Assembly: GCF_029962835.1 (NCBI RefSeq)
Contig: NC_080579.1
Location: 81,547,959-81,611,958 of the forward strand
From: Magnolia sinica
Lineage: Eukaryota; Streptophyta; Magnoliopsida; Magnoliales; Magnoliaceae
Reading direction: 5' to 3'
DNA length: 64,000 nt
Part shown: in pieces, positions 47,951-60,193 of the stretch
Numbering within the stretch: position 1 is the first letter of the stretch
Layout: the number at the start of each line of letters is the position of its first letter
Translations under genes and position numbers: made by a program
The notes under the pieces: model-generated
Seen by the model: only the letters and a program-made list of their open reading frames with translations
What the model was told of the DNA's origin: nothing
Database searches by the model: none

Positions 47951-47959
47951 AGGGACCAC

Positions 47960-48222
47960 ACCCTTAACCTAAAACCTAAACCTATTCTCAAATCCCCAAA
48001 ACCTATAACTATCACCTAAACCTATAAACTATAACATAAACCTATAACCTAAACTCAATTCCCTAAACTTTAACCTACAACCTAACCTAAACCTATAATT
48101 ATTCCCTAAACCTATTCTCAAATCCCAAAACCTATAACCTAAACCATACCCTAAACCTATAACCTATAACCTGAACCTATAACCTAAACTCAATTCCTTC
48201 AACCTTAACCTATAACCTAACC
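47960..48222. repeat. second block of the telomere-like satellite
   Basis: CCTAAACC, CTATAACC and TATTCTCAAATCCC motifs of the same type as 45036-46372. Blocks 1 and 2 are separated by 1.6 kb containing the transposase exon and the tandem coding-like repeat. Confidence 0.8.
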
Positions 48223-48226
48223 TTCC

Positions 48227-48640
48227 AAAGCTCAAGTGGGCAAAACCACAAAAAATAGAGGGATTGAACGCCTACCCTTGAAAACTTCCTGGGGGCCACA
48301 GAAGTTTTGGATCAAGCTTATATTCCTGTGTTCCCTTTATCCAGGTCTGTGCGACCTTATGAGAAGGTTGGATGGCAAATAAAACATCACTGTGGGCCTT
48401 AGGATTTTTCAACGGTGGCCGTTCAACCCCACTGTTTTATGTGGTGTGGCCCACTTGTGTCTTGGATCTACATCCTTTTTGGGCTCATTACCTAAAATGA
48501 TATGGGAAAATAGACGGACGGTGTGGATAAAACACACACATCACAGTGGACTGGCAATCCGCTTCCCATTGTCAACCATTCCACCTCCCTGTCATGTATC
48601 TACACAGCACAATTTGGTGAGAACCCGAAACCAGCTGTGT
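48227..48640. mobile_element. MITE fragment, right end CAATCCGCTTCCC
   Basis: Core phrases CAAGTGGGCAAAACCAC, ATAGACGGACGGTGTGG and an end CAATCCGCTTCCC near 48557, as in the GGAAGCGG family. The left half is replaced by the satellite. Confidence 0.55.
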
Positions 48641-48823
48641 GGGTGAGTCCCTGTAGGAGCCCACTTCGATGTATAAATTGTATACCCACGCCGTCCATTT
48701 GTTTTTCCTGGTTATTCTATGATATGCTCCTAAAAGTGAAGCAGATACAAGTTTTAGGTAGACCGCACCACAGAAAACAGGTACTGTTTATTGACCATCC
48801 AACCTACTGATAAGATTAAATAA

Positions 48824-48890
<67 letters not shown>

Positions 48891-49082
48891 CTGCATCTAA
48901 AACTTTTGTGGCCCACGAATGGTTTTCAATGATCATTAATAACTATTGTTTTCAATGGTGTCTGAAATTTGTATCTACTTCATTTTTGAGACCATAATCT
49001 AAAATAATATGTAAAAACAGATGAACGGAGTGGATATGCAATTCATACGTCGAGGTGGGCTCCTATGGTCAAGGTCTCACCC
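48641..49082. mobile_element. MULE-type MITE, GGGTGAGTCC family, 442 bp
   Basis: The TIR GGGTGAGTCCCTGTAGGAGC is answered by GCTCCTATGGTCAAGGTCTC ACCC. The 9-bp flanks CAGCTGTGT and AAGTTGTGG agree at 6 of 9, a decayed target duplication. A (TA)n run at 48830-48887 lies inside. The core carries CCACGCCGTCCATT and GGATATGCAATTCATACG. Confidence 0.65.
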
Positions 49083-49659
49083 AAGTTGTGGTTGTATGTA
49101 CGTATGCGGTGTCATTCATTTACTGTACTCCACAACGGATAACCCATGTGCCCAATGTCACACATTCGGACGATTACAGCCATAAATTGGAAGATTTTTG
49201 CCAATTGAACGTCTAACATTGGTTGGACTTTTGGATAGGTGATCATCATTTCCGATTGTCAAGACTCTTCCAACTGGTGGCTTGGATCATCCAATCTACG
49301 TGATTTTTGAGTTGCGGTGGATTAACGGTAGGTCCAATTCGCATAACTTATCTGATGCTGCGGTTAATTGAGTTTGGAGAAATGGTCCCAAGTCGTTCAA
49401 TTCTCTAGAAGAACAATGCTTCTGCTAGGTCCATCAGCTGGGAAAACCTCTTCCAGGGCCATGATGATTTGTGGGCCACATCTCACACTCTCATGTTCTA
49501 ATTAAAGAGATTAGAGATAAGATAAATGTCTCTGTCTCACGTGCTGTAAAAAGGCAGCTTTAAATTACAATATATAATATATAATTATATGTATAGGATA
49601 GGGATGAATTTTTTAATACATGAAATATACAACATTATGAAAATCACATCTTATAAAAG
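49083..49659. other. nothing recognised
   Basis: No gene or terminal repeats could be supported. Confidence 0.5.
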
Positions 49660-50160
49660 TGGTACGTAATCAAGTCCATCCATTTTGGCATTGACCATAG
49701 GGCCTACCCTGATGTATGTACTGTACATCAAGTCCATCCGTTTAGCCATGAACCCAAAAGCCAAGCAGTTCGAAATCTTAGATGGACAACACCATAGGAA
49801 ACAGTGGTGATTAACTATAAAAATAAAATACATTTTATACGCCACAAAAGGTATGGATCAAGCTGATATTTGTTTTTTCCCTTCATCTAGGTCTCTTATC
49901 AACAGGTTGGATGGTAAATAAACATTTAAGTAGGTATTATGGTGGACTTAGGAAGTTTTTAATGGTGAGTGTTCAGTCACCAACTTTTCCTATGGTGTGG
50001 TCCATCTGAGATTTGGATATTCTTCATTTTTTGGCTCATACACTAAAATAATCTTAGAAAACAGATGGTCGGTGCGGATATACAATGCATACATCAAGGT
50101 GGGCTCCACAGTTAGAGACGCACCATACTGGGTGAGGCTGGGCCGCACCTAATTCGATCC
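49660..50160. mobile_element. MITE of the same superfamily, eroded
   Basis: It has CCCTGATGTATGTACTGTAC at the left, GCATACATCAAGGTGGGCTCC at the right (inverse orientation), and TCATCTAGGTCTCTTATCAACAGG inside. Borders are unclear. Confidence 0.55.
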
Positions 50161-51239
50161 CGTGTGGAATGGGCACTGGCTAAAATGGCCATTGCATTCA
50201 TATCTTCCATTCAAAGAAACAAGCTCAGTTGCCTTCATGTGGTTTGATGGACCTTCTGGAATGTGCTTGATGCTGAATGGATTTTCTTTACATTTGGACT
50301 TTTTCAAATATTCATGTGGGTACCATCTAAATGGACGTTTGCACCCTTTTCCACATGGATGTGATTTGCCCGTAATTGTGGGTCACACGAATCTGATCAT
50401 GTAACCCTTGATATTGCCCAATGAAAATACACCACATGCATATTAGGTGTGGGCCCACAATCACTTTGGAGATTTCATGCATGATGATTTTACACTTTTC
50501 ATTGTGGGACCCAGATCTTACGGGTGCACATGGTGTACATTTTTTTGGACCACAACAGGGTTACAAGGGATTTTGATAACCCTAAGTCACAGGAAATTCG
50601 TATCCTTTCCAAATCATGCTTTACTGGGATGTCTTCATATATTGCCAGATTCGTATGCCGTGTTGTTTGGTCATTGTTCAGTCAAAAAGAGCCTTTTTTT
50701 TTGTTTTTTGCTTGTTAGCTTGTTAGTACACCCCACAGTAAGTTCACACTTCACTGTTAGCCACCCCCAACTAGGGAATCGATACCAAGCCCTCAGGTGT
50801 TGAGACGATCAAGGTATCTTTCACTCAGTCTTCCACTTAAGCTATGGATCAAGGTGTAGTAAAAAAGAGCCTAAGTCAAGTAAATGCTACATGAATAGAA
50901 CTCATCTTGCTATGAAAATGAAGTTAGTGGACTTGCATAGCTCATCTCTATTAACTAATTGGGATAAGGGTTAGATAATAATGATGATGACGACAATGGT
51001 AATGGTCAAATACAATCTTTATGAGTTGAGATTAGCATACTAAGTATATTCACATATACTTGAGTACATATAAGTTCATTGAAGTGTATTATAAGTGCAT
51101 TGAAGTCTATTGCACTCGGACAAACATAGATTGACTTGCAAAATATACTTACATGCACTTAGATTCACTTTAATGGGAGCAGTTTGTGTTATCCAATAAC
51201 AATGACTAAGATGTTACTCTTAACGTAGCGATCTATCGA
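50161..51239. other. nothing recognised
   Basis: Open frames here (up to about 118 codons) lack family resemblance. No arrays are seen. Confidence 0.4.
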
Positions 51240-51830
51240 CATCTTAAATCTGAACAAAAGAGGTGTCTGTCTATGCTATCGAAAGTCTCATGGAAGTGCT
51301 ATTGTGCAGTTGTCGATGCCATCGAAATTCCATCGAGAAAATTCAGAAAATTCATGTTTTATTGCTGAAACGTTTTAGTATTTCTACTCGATGTTATCAA
51401 AGGTGTCTAGTGTCATCGATAGAATGTCGATGCCTTCAAAGTTCTATTGAGCGCATACATAGAATTGCGGAAGTGCGGGATTTGTTTCCTAATCCGGTTG
51501 TGATATTATTTTATATTATATATAGTAGTTTAATTACAATTTGGGTGGTAAGAGAGGTGCTCTAAATTTTCTAAATTCATTCTTAAGAGTTTTAAGGGCA
51601 TATTTTGGCTTGGGAGAAAAATTCGAGGCTTATTCAAATCGGTCATATCTATCTCTTGTAATTTTCTACTTTTATAGTACATCACTATCGCTTTGTGCCA
51701 TAGTTTTTTCTCTCAAAGGTTTTTTTTACAAAAAATTCAATTTATTTGTATTTGAACTTGATTATGCGATTGAAGTACTTATTCATTTCTGCGTGCTTTT
51801 ATGGTTCCCCAACAACGCCATCTCATTGGC
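51240..51830 (+). mobile_element. copia-like LTR fossil, 3' part
   Basis: The order CTTGTAATTTTCTAC, CTTTGTGCCATAGTTTTTTC, CTCAAAGGTTTTTTTTACA, then a run to TGGTTCCCCAACAA resembles the 3' R-U5 part of plant copia LTRs. No coding domain follows. An old solo or truncated LTR; the family call is tentative. Confidence 0.4.
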
Positions 51831-53930
51831 GTGCATAAGCTGCTAGAGCAAGGACATTAACTCTTTTACAAGTTGAGTATATACTCGACCTTTCTCTGAT
51901 AGGTACTTGCTGGTGAATGATATACCACATCAAGGGTAACACCTAATCCGCTCCTCACTTTAACACGCTTAACATACAAAGCTTTGTACTTGATCAAATA
52001 TGAATTGCATGGAGCACGAAAATCAAAATGAGGTCAAATAACCTATAAATGGAAGTATGGTGTGACCCATATTTCATTCTTTCCCAATTTTTGTTTCCAC
52101 TTTTGCCCATATCTTATTTTGAATGAAAATTGCTTTTAAAAATGGGTTATTGATGACGTTAAGCTACAACCAGCTATGGGTGATCATTTTTTTTTTCCAC
52201 ACATACACTACAATGGCTACTTTTCCTCAATGCAATTGGAGATAGTAAAATTATAATAATAGTTTTGCTGCTTGAAAAGAGTGGACTCTGAACATTGGGT
52301 TGTATTTGATTTGATAAGTATATAATTTCATATTTATTAGACAACCGTCTTTTTAATTCCTATTCTATATTTTCTCTTCTTTAATACATTTCAAAATCCA
52401 ACAGGTGCCAATAGTCATTATCACTTATCCAATTAATTATTGTGATTCTATTTGTTAGTGCATCCAAACATAACCACAATCACCGAATAACAAATTAACT
52501 AAACTTCAACACTAATTAGACTAATTAGATTGAATCATTGGAAATCTTACCGAAATTACAACAAATTACAATAATACCTACTTATTATTGGTTGAAAAGA
52601 AAGCCAAGTATCTTAAAGGCACACAAACCAATGACACCCAAACCATACACCCCAACAAGGGGGGAGGGGGGATGGGGGAGGAAAAAAAAAAAAATCGATT
52701 TTCTACACAAATAGAAGCACCTTTGGTGAGTGGGGTGGGCATGGAATCTTGTCGTAAGCAATCTTTTCCTCACTTCTTTCTAGGTAATTGCCTCCCCACC
52801 TTTTTTCTTTCTCTTCCTCAACCTCCCTTTATGTCCTTTTTAGAAAATATAAAAAGAGAGGGTGCAAAAGATAAAGGAGAAAAAAGCAAGACTGAGAAAA
52901 AGGTGAGAGAAATTCCAAATGGTCAACGGTGGTCTTTCGTCGAGGTGGGTAGTGTAGATGGGTCGCTAGATTGTGAAGGTCGGTTGCTATCACCAAACAG
53001 GTTTTTAACCTGCAAAAAAAAAAAAACATTTAAAGTTAAGGTCTATCAAATGAAAATACTAATCTACACAGATTCTGTACATGTGACATGCACTTACATC
53101 AATCCAAACGGTCTAAATCAAATGAGTGGTTGTAGATAATACTCAAACTCAGATTGATTTCGTAGCCCTATCCTCCAATCAATTGAATTTGTTAAATTTC
53201 AACGGTTCATTTATTTTTTCATTTTCACTTTAGTCCATTTTTCTACCCACAATTTGCAAAGTTAGGATCATCCTTCTGGATCTGGGATCAAAGTTTAGAC
53301 TGTTTGGATTGAATTATATGTGTGCAGTATTTCATTTATCATGTGCATGTGTATGGATCTTCCTTCCGGTGTATCAAATAGTCTCACACACACACACACA
53401 TATATATATAACAATATAAAACAACCCTAATTTTCTTCCTTTCTACTCTTGGCATTAGAATAATACCAGCACCATTCAAGTGTCAAAGCTCAAAAAGTAT
53501 TTTTGAGTATAAAAAGAGGGGTGTCTTTGACAAAATGTCCTTATTTTATAACCCAGTGCTTTCTAGAGCACTGTACGTTTTAGTACTCCTGGTTGCATCA
53601 CAACATTAGTACAGTACAACTGATAGATTTTGATTATCCATTAGGTCCACCAAATATTTCATGGTATACCATGCATCATAGCCATTGGACCATTCTAACT
53701 GTCCGATCATAGCCTATAAAGTGGATGGTTGAGATCAATTTTATAAATTAAGTGGAAGACAATCTGAACCATCTATATTTCGGGGCCCATCATCATTCAC
53801 TTATGGTCTCAAAGGAAAAATTTTATTAGGTAATCCTAACCATCCCATCCATGGACGGATACCTGTAGAAGGCCCACTTATGGACGGATAGATCTTATGA
53901 TCTGTATTATCTTTGCATGGTAGCCCAAAA
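51831..53930. other. mostly unrecognised DNA
   Basis: It contains a G-run and A-run (52660-52695), a short CA then TA microsatellite (53388-53412) and MITE-like phrases at 53640-53880 (CATTAGGTCCACCAAATAT; GGACGGATACCTGTAG). The 183-codon plus-strand frame at 52588-53139 is lysine-rich and unlike known families. Confidence 0.45.
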
Positions 53931-54076
53931 AATGTCTGGTGGACCTAATGTACAGTTTGAGCTTTGTCAAGGACTTTTCTGCAAGTATTTACAGAAACAG
54001 TGACTATTTGGTAATTGTCCTTAAAAAAAAAAAAAGAAAAAAGAAAAAAGAAAAAGAGAAAGAAATGTGGGCCCAC

Positions 54077-56672
54077 CTTTCCTCCATCAAACGCCTTTCT
54101 TAGGAAAGAAAGGAAAACGGCGACCAGAGCAACCCCTGTTAGTAGTCCGATGGTATTGGCAAATGTCTTTACGGCGTCGTCATCAGATGAATCTACGGTT
54201 ACGATGAAAACAGAAGGAAAGTTACCAAAATATCCCAACATTTTTCAAGTATGTGGATGTGCATCCAGCATCCGTCGCTTAACATCTACGGTTAGGCATC
54301 TGCACTCTGAGGGTATTGTGGTAATTTCAGTCACGTACAATTAAAAATGCCTCATATGTATATTCCAAGATGCAAATTCATGTAAATGTACCACCCCACA
54401 GTGGGTCCTACCTCTTATAATCGTCCAATAAGATTCACCCACAATGATTTTTATGCTATGGCTGTTTTACATAAAGCAAAATCCTCCAGCCCCAAGTGGG
54501 TCCCACTTCTTATCAGTGTCCAATAAGATTCACCCACAATGATTATTTATTTATTTATTTATTTATTTTTGCTATGGCTGTTTTCTAGAAAGCAAATTCC
54601 TCCGGCCCCAAGTGGGCCCCACCTCTTATCAGTGTCCAATGAGATTCACCCACAATTTATTTATTTATTTATTAGCCATGGTTTATAGAAAGCAAAATCT
54701 TCCACCTGGAAGTAAATAAAATAAAATAAAAATTGAAAACACTATCATAAGGGCACTTGAGTCATTTTTCATTACAAAGTCTGTTATGATTGATCATCCA
54801 GTGTGAAACAACCACAGTGAAATCTTGCTCTGAGTGAATGCTATAATGAAGTGGACAGCAGTGGGGTTTGCCGCCACATGTCTGACCTCCTTAAATGTCT
54901 GTGGGGTCCATTTCAGACACCGATTGGGTCATTGCAACCACGTTCGCGTACACCCAAACTTCGCTTCGGTGATTTTAAAAAGAAAACAAACAAACCACAG
55001 TGAAAGATTGTTATAGGTGGATCCGATCGACAACCATCCAGTCAGGAACGGATAGTAATGCGAGGCAGCTCATGATCTCAACCACTCTTAAAATGTCAAA
55101 CCAGCTAGGTCCCACTTCTGATGACCATTACATCACCATAGCGATACGAGATTCACCCATAACGAATTACCACAGTAGAGTTTTAAAAACTAAAACCTGC
55201 TATATTAAAAATCTCGCTACAGATGAGTCCTGACAACCATCTGACCATGATTGCACAGTGAAAGTAACACAACCCACCTGATGGAAACGGATTGGCTACT
55301 CCCCATGCCACCCGCCAATGGCTGGTGATCGGTGTTCTGTGGGCCCCACCATGATGTTGTATATATGTGTTTCATCCATGCCGTCCATCTATTTTTCTAG
55401 ATCATTTTAGCGTACGAGACCAAAAATGAGGTATATCCCAATATCAAGTGGACCACATTACAGGAAACAGTGTTGAATGAAAATCGACCATAGAAAACTT
55501 TTTGAGGGCCATATAAGTTTTCGATCAAGCTGATCTTCGTTTTTTCCCTTCATCTAGGTCTGTATGACCTAATCAACAGATTGGATGTTAAATAAACAGT
55601 ACAGTTGTCCTTAGGAGGATTTTAATGGTGGATATCCAATCAAAATTGTTTTCCTGTGGTGTGATCCACTTGAGATTTATATCCGTCTCATTTTTTAGAT
55701 CGAACCATAAAATGATTTGTAAAAATGGATGAACGGCATGGATGAAACACATACATCATGGTGGGGCCCACAGAGCACCGACCATCAACCTCTGGGCTGA
55801 GTAGCCAATCCGTTTCCCCACCGGATCTCTCCACCAATTAAGATCTCAAAACAAGTGGGACCCACTACTCAAAACTGCCATGAACTCACCCACAACGAAC
55901 TTCCGTTATGGGTGTTTGATAAAAATAAAAAATAAAAATTAAAATCACAGGAGCACTTACCACCCTTCCTTGCTTTCGAATACACACCACCAGCTGAGTA
56001 CCTCACGTAGCATTTCACCAGATAAACGTCTCCAGACACGCTCACACCGCACCCAGTCCTCAACTGCTCAACCGCTTCCGAAACACAATCCGAACATTCT
56101 CCACCGTCCAAATCTCCCACACACTGGGCCATTCCAGATACATACCCAGCTGTCCCCACACGGTAGGACCCACTCCCACTTCCCAACTCCATCAAAACCT
56201 CATCTCTCCTACTCAAAAGATCATTACCGTATCCGTTCGACGTCAATCCACATTTCTTCACCACCAACGTCTTATCTTGCATTCCAGCAACCGTCACGTT
56301 ACCGTACTTAACTAAACATCCCCGAAGCTGGATCGCACCGCCGCAGGAATCCAAACAAAGAATTCCCAGTTGGGTGATTGAGTTCTGGACACATTTCGAG
56401 CAATCAACGGTTGAGATGTCGCCACGGCATTGGTAGAGGCCATAGAGAGGGGAGTCTTGGGTAGGGGAGGAGATGGTGATGTTGGCGTAGGAAGTGGAGG
56501 AGGCTGAGTTGAGGAGAGAGGTGAGGAGGGAGTTGAGGTTGGATTGGAAAGGTGTTCCTGGGGCGTATTTTAGCTGAGAGCAGCCACCATAGACGAAGGT
56601 GTCGATTGGAGAGGAGGAGATGAGAGAGAGTAGAGAGAAGAGAGAGAGGAGAGAGAGATGGGTTTTCGGCAT
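54077..56672 (-). CDS. plasmodesmata-located protein (PDLP, two DUF26 domains), copy 2
   Basis: Exon 1 is 55961-56672 and exon 2 is 54077-54192, spliced in phase over a 1768-bp intron (donor TG|GTAAGTG, acceptor ACCGTAG; GAT codon split). Together they give 276 codons. Residues 1-21 form a signal peptide. DUF26 domain one has C82-X8-C91-X2-C94; domain two has C184-X8-C193-X2-C196. Exon 2 gives DSSDDDAVKT, then a helix TIGLLTGVALVAVFLSFLRK. Known PDLPs are type I membrane proteins that sit at plasmodesmata and regulate callose and cell-to-cell traffic. Exon 2 ends at AAAG|GTGGGC, so a small last exon should exist; if that donor is not used, about 35 mostly Phe-rich residues follow. A MULE MITE lies in the intron. 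The related cysteine-rich secreted proteins lack the helix, so PDLP fits better. Confidence 0.85.
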
Positions 56673-57950
56673 TTCGGTGTTTTGGGTTGGGAAAGAACGA
56701 GTTGGAGGGGAGGTAATGGGATCTGAGGGGGAATCAGGACCGTTGGGTATTGAATTATATGATCATTGGGTGAGGACGTGTATAGTGTCCTCTGGCACCG
56801 TGTTTTTTAAATTGGGCTGGAAACATGTTGATCCAAACCGTTGATATGATGGGACCCACCTTGGATGGACAATGATCAAAAAATTCTTTTACAATGGATA
56901 ATCTTAGAATGCACTAGCATATCTAACCCACCGCTAAGAAAGCGCCACATGGATGGAACTTTCATGGGATCCACCCAGTCCATCATCATCTTGACCCTTG
57001 AGCCGAAAAATCATGATGATCTGAAATTCAGGTGGGGGGCACCGTAGGAAACAATTGGGATGGAACGTCAGCCATTGGTTCTTTTGGATTCCACAAGTGG
57101 TGTTTATATGCCATCGGATCCATTCATCTGATGTGCCTTTCCATCATATTTAGTAAACAAACCCTAATATTCCAAAACTCAGGTGGGCCATACCGTTAGA
57201 TTTAGTAAATTATATATATATATATATATATATACATATATATATGTGGTGCATCAGATGAACGGGTTGGATTTCATGCACGTGACATCATTTCCCCGCG
57301 TGAGGGAAAGTTACCCCGTGTAAGAAAGCATGCGTTTCCCACAATATTAACCGTTCGATTATTGGACTTCAAAACGACCATTAAAAAAGATCAGCACCGG
57401 CCCAAATATAAGAGAGAAGGTAGTATTTGGGCATGATTCATCTAGGACCGGAATCTTTTACAACCGTTTTACGCACGGTTTCAAAAAAACCCATCCTCTT
57501 TGGGGACCACCATGGCGTATATGTGATCCCTCCGTCCATCAGGTCCGCTCCTCCATGATAGGCTATGTGGCCAAAAATTAGCCACATCCACAACTTAGGT
57601 GGGCCACAATACAGGCTACAATGAGGTTGGGACACCAACCTTAGGTTTGTGCATGGGACCACTACATCAGCTGTGATGTAACGTGATGATACATTGTATA
57701 TGTATGGTGTACATAAGGGTTATCACCTGATCGACGGAGTGGATTTCACATATACAACGCCGTGGTCCCACATAGCTGGGGTGTTTTAGATTATTTCGTT
57801 CCACGAGATCAATTGTCTGGATGATCAAGCTGTGGGGCCCACTTGTAAAACTCAAGGCCCACTTTATAGAAACCTGGGTGGAGGATATGGTTCCAATGGT
57901 TTGAGTGGAGTGAGAACATTCTTTCTCCGGCGAGTCTGAGTACGTCCGAC
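54331..57950. repeat. segmental duplication, copy 2
   Basis: Partner of 23626-27820 in the same orientation, highly similar over its full length, with the MITE at 26568 absent and the TA run intact at 57212-57246. Its right edge is cut by the CACTA element that starts at 57951. The left edge falls between PDLP exon 2 (outside) and the intron (inside). Confidence 0.9.
55283..55817. mobile_element. MULE-type MITE, GGAAACGG family, 535 bp, in PDLP intron
   Basis: The same element as 24567-25101, so it was present before the duplication. TIRs start GGAAACGGATTGGCTACTCC and end GTAGCCAATCCGTTTCC. The flanks CCACCTGAT (55274-55282) and CCACCGGAT (55818-55826) are a 9-bp target duplication with one mismatch, the Mutator hallmark. 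Confidence 0.85.
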
Positions 57951-59320
57951 CACTACGTGAAAAATGGAAAAAAATGACGGATTTAGAGACGGTTCTGGAC
58001 CGTATTGCTTGGTTTAAAGACACTTTAGTAACGGCCATAAACCGTCTCTAAACTTTTAGACGGCCCTTGACCGTCCTTATTATTGTCTTGAAAATTTGTG
58101 CGTTCACAAATCATTTGAGACGGTCGAAAACCGTCGTTAACTGCAGATAAAAGACGACTATTGACCGTTTGGAATAAAAGACGGTCCCTGACCGTCTTAT
58201 ATACTGGAATTTGAGACGGTCATTGGCCGTCTCTTACTGGTAATTTGAGACTGTTAAGGACCGTCTCAATTAGAGACGGTTGTTGGCCGTCTTTTCCTGT
58301 AATTTAGGACTGAAAAAAAGAGTGTATTGGGGACGGTTCTTAGCTGTCTCTATTTGAGATTGTCAAGGACCGTCTATATTAGAGACGGTCATTGACCATC
58401 TTGTATTGGTAATCTGAAACTGTCATGGACCGTCTCAATTATAGACGGTCAACGGCCGTCTTTTACTGCTTTTGCAAGGTAGGGAAAAAGAACCTGCATT
58501 AGGGACGGTCCTTAGCAGTCCCTATTTGAGACTGTCAATGACCGTCTCTATTAGAGACGGTCCTTAGCCGTCTTATTGTGGTTATTTGAGACTGCCAAAG
58601 ACTGTCTACATTAGACTAATGCTCAACTCAAACATTAAAAACAAAAAAAAAATTATGAATTTCGAAAAAAAAAAAACGTTAAAAAGCTTAGAAAAATAAC
58701 TAACAATGTTTAAGAAAAAAATTTAGATTTTGAAATAAAAATTAAGAACTTTTAATAAAGTTGATAATTTTGAAAAAAAAAATTTCGATAAGAAAATGAT
58801 ATTTTGAAAAAGAAAATTTTAAAAATTAAACAAAATTGTAAAAAAATTGTCAAATTGTAAAAAAATAAAATTTTTAAAAAAGAAAACTAGATTTTGTATT
58901 TTGAAAAGAAAATTTAAAAAGTTGTATAACAAAAGTGATATTTAAAAAATGATATTCTGAAAAAGAAAATTTTAAAAATTAAACAAAATTGTGAACAAAT
59001 TGACAAATTGTAAAAAAAAAATAATATTTTTAAAAAGAAAACTAGATTTTGTATTTTGAAAAGAAAATTTTAAAAGTTATATAACAAAATTGATATTTAA
59101 AATTTGATATTTGGAAAAAGAAAATTTTTTAGATTAAACAAAATTGTGACAAAATTGACAAATTATAAAAAAATATATATTTTAAAAAAGAAAACTAGAT
59201 TTTGTATTTTGACAAGAAAAATTAAAAAGTTATATAACAAAAGTGATATTGAAAAAATGATATTTTGAAAAAGAAAATTTAAAAAATTAAACAAAATTGT
59301 GAAAAAATTGACAAATTGTA

Positions 59321-59380
<60 letters not shown>

Positions 59381-60193
59381 AGAAAACTAGATTTTGTATT
59401 TTGAAAAGAAAAATTAAAAAGTTATATACCAAGATTTTGATAAAAAATTGATATTTTGAAAAAGAAAATGTAAAAAATTAAATGAAATTGTGAAAAAATT
59501 GACAAATTGTAAAAAAAATATATATATTTTTTAAAAAAGAAAACTAGATTTTGTATTTTGACAACAAAAATTAAAAAGTTATATAACAAAAGTAAGATTA
59601 AAAAAATGATATTTTGAAAAAAAAAAAAAAGAAATTAAACAAAATTGTGAAAAAATTGAAAAAATGTAAAAAAATATATTTTTTAAAAAAGAAAACTAGA
59701 TTTTGTATTTTGACAAGAAAAACTGAATAAAAAAAAGGATCTATACCAAATTAAATGGATGTGGCCTACAATACATAAGGTGGGATTAAAAACATGTAAA
59801 CATGAAAAGAAAAAAGAAAAAGAAGAAGAAGAAGAGTGTTAACTCGAGGTTAAAAAAAAAAATACACGTTTAAGAAAGAGGAGTGCAAATCAAAGTTCCT
59901 CAATACCTTGGTAAAAAAGAAAATGGTCTAAATTCAACGGTAATATCAGATGGTTGAGATTATCCAGTCATTGTGATATTAAAATAAGTGTTCTACCCAA
60001 CATAATAGATGTGCCCTTCAACACAAGTGCATACCAAAGGAGATTGAAGCATATAGATGTTTAAAAAGAATAGTACAAGTCAATGTTCTTCAGGATAGTC
60101 AAAAAGAAAATGGTCCAAATTAATCCAACGGCAATTTCAGACAGTTAAGATCATTCAATCAGTGTGACCTTTGGAGAGGTACAGGTATGTCAG
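57951..60193 (+). mobile_element. CACTA element, 5' portion, copy B
   Basis: It begins CACTACGTGAAAAATGG at the point where duplication copy 2 stops matching copy 1. GAGACGGTC/GACCGTCTC subterminal motifs follow to about 58610, then AT-rich 150-bp units anchored on GAAAACTAGATTTTGTATTT to about 59720, then the same unique tail as copy A. An LTR element interrupts it at 60194. Its 3' end lies right of the window or is lost. Confidence 0.75.

Noticed and set aside
50447-50803. 118-codon plus-strand frame, and a neighbouring 80-codon frame
   Set aside because: Composition and phrases (GTGGGCCCACAATC and similar) suggest transposon debris; no family match by eye.
52588-53139. 183-codon plus-strand frame rich in Lys
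   Set aside because: It spans G- and A-runs and has no domain I can recognise; likely chance.
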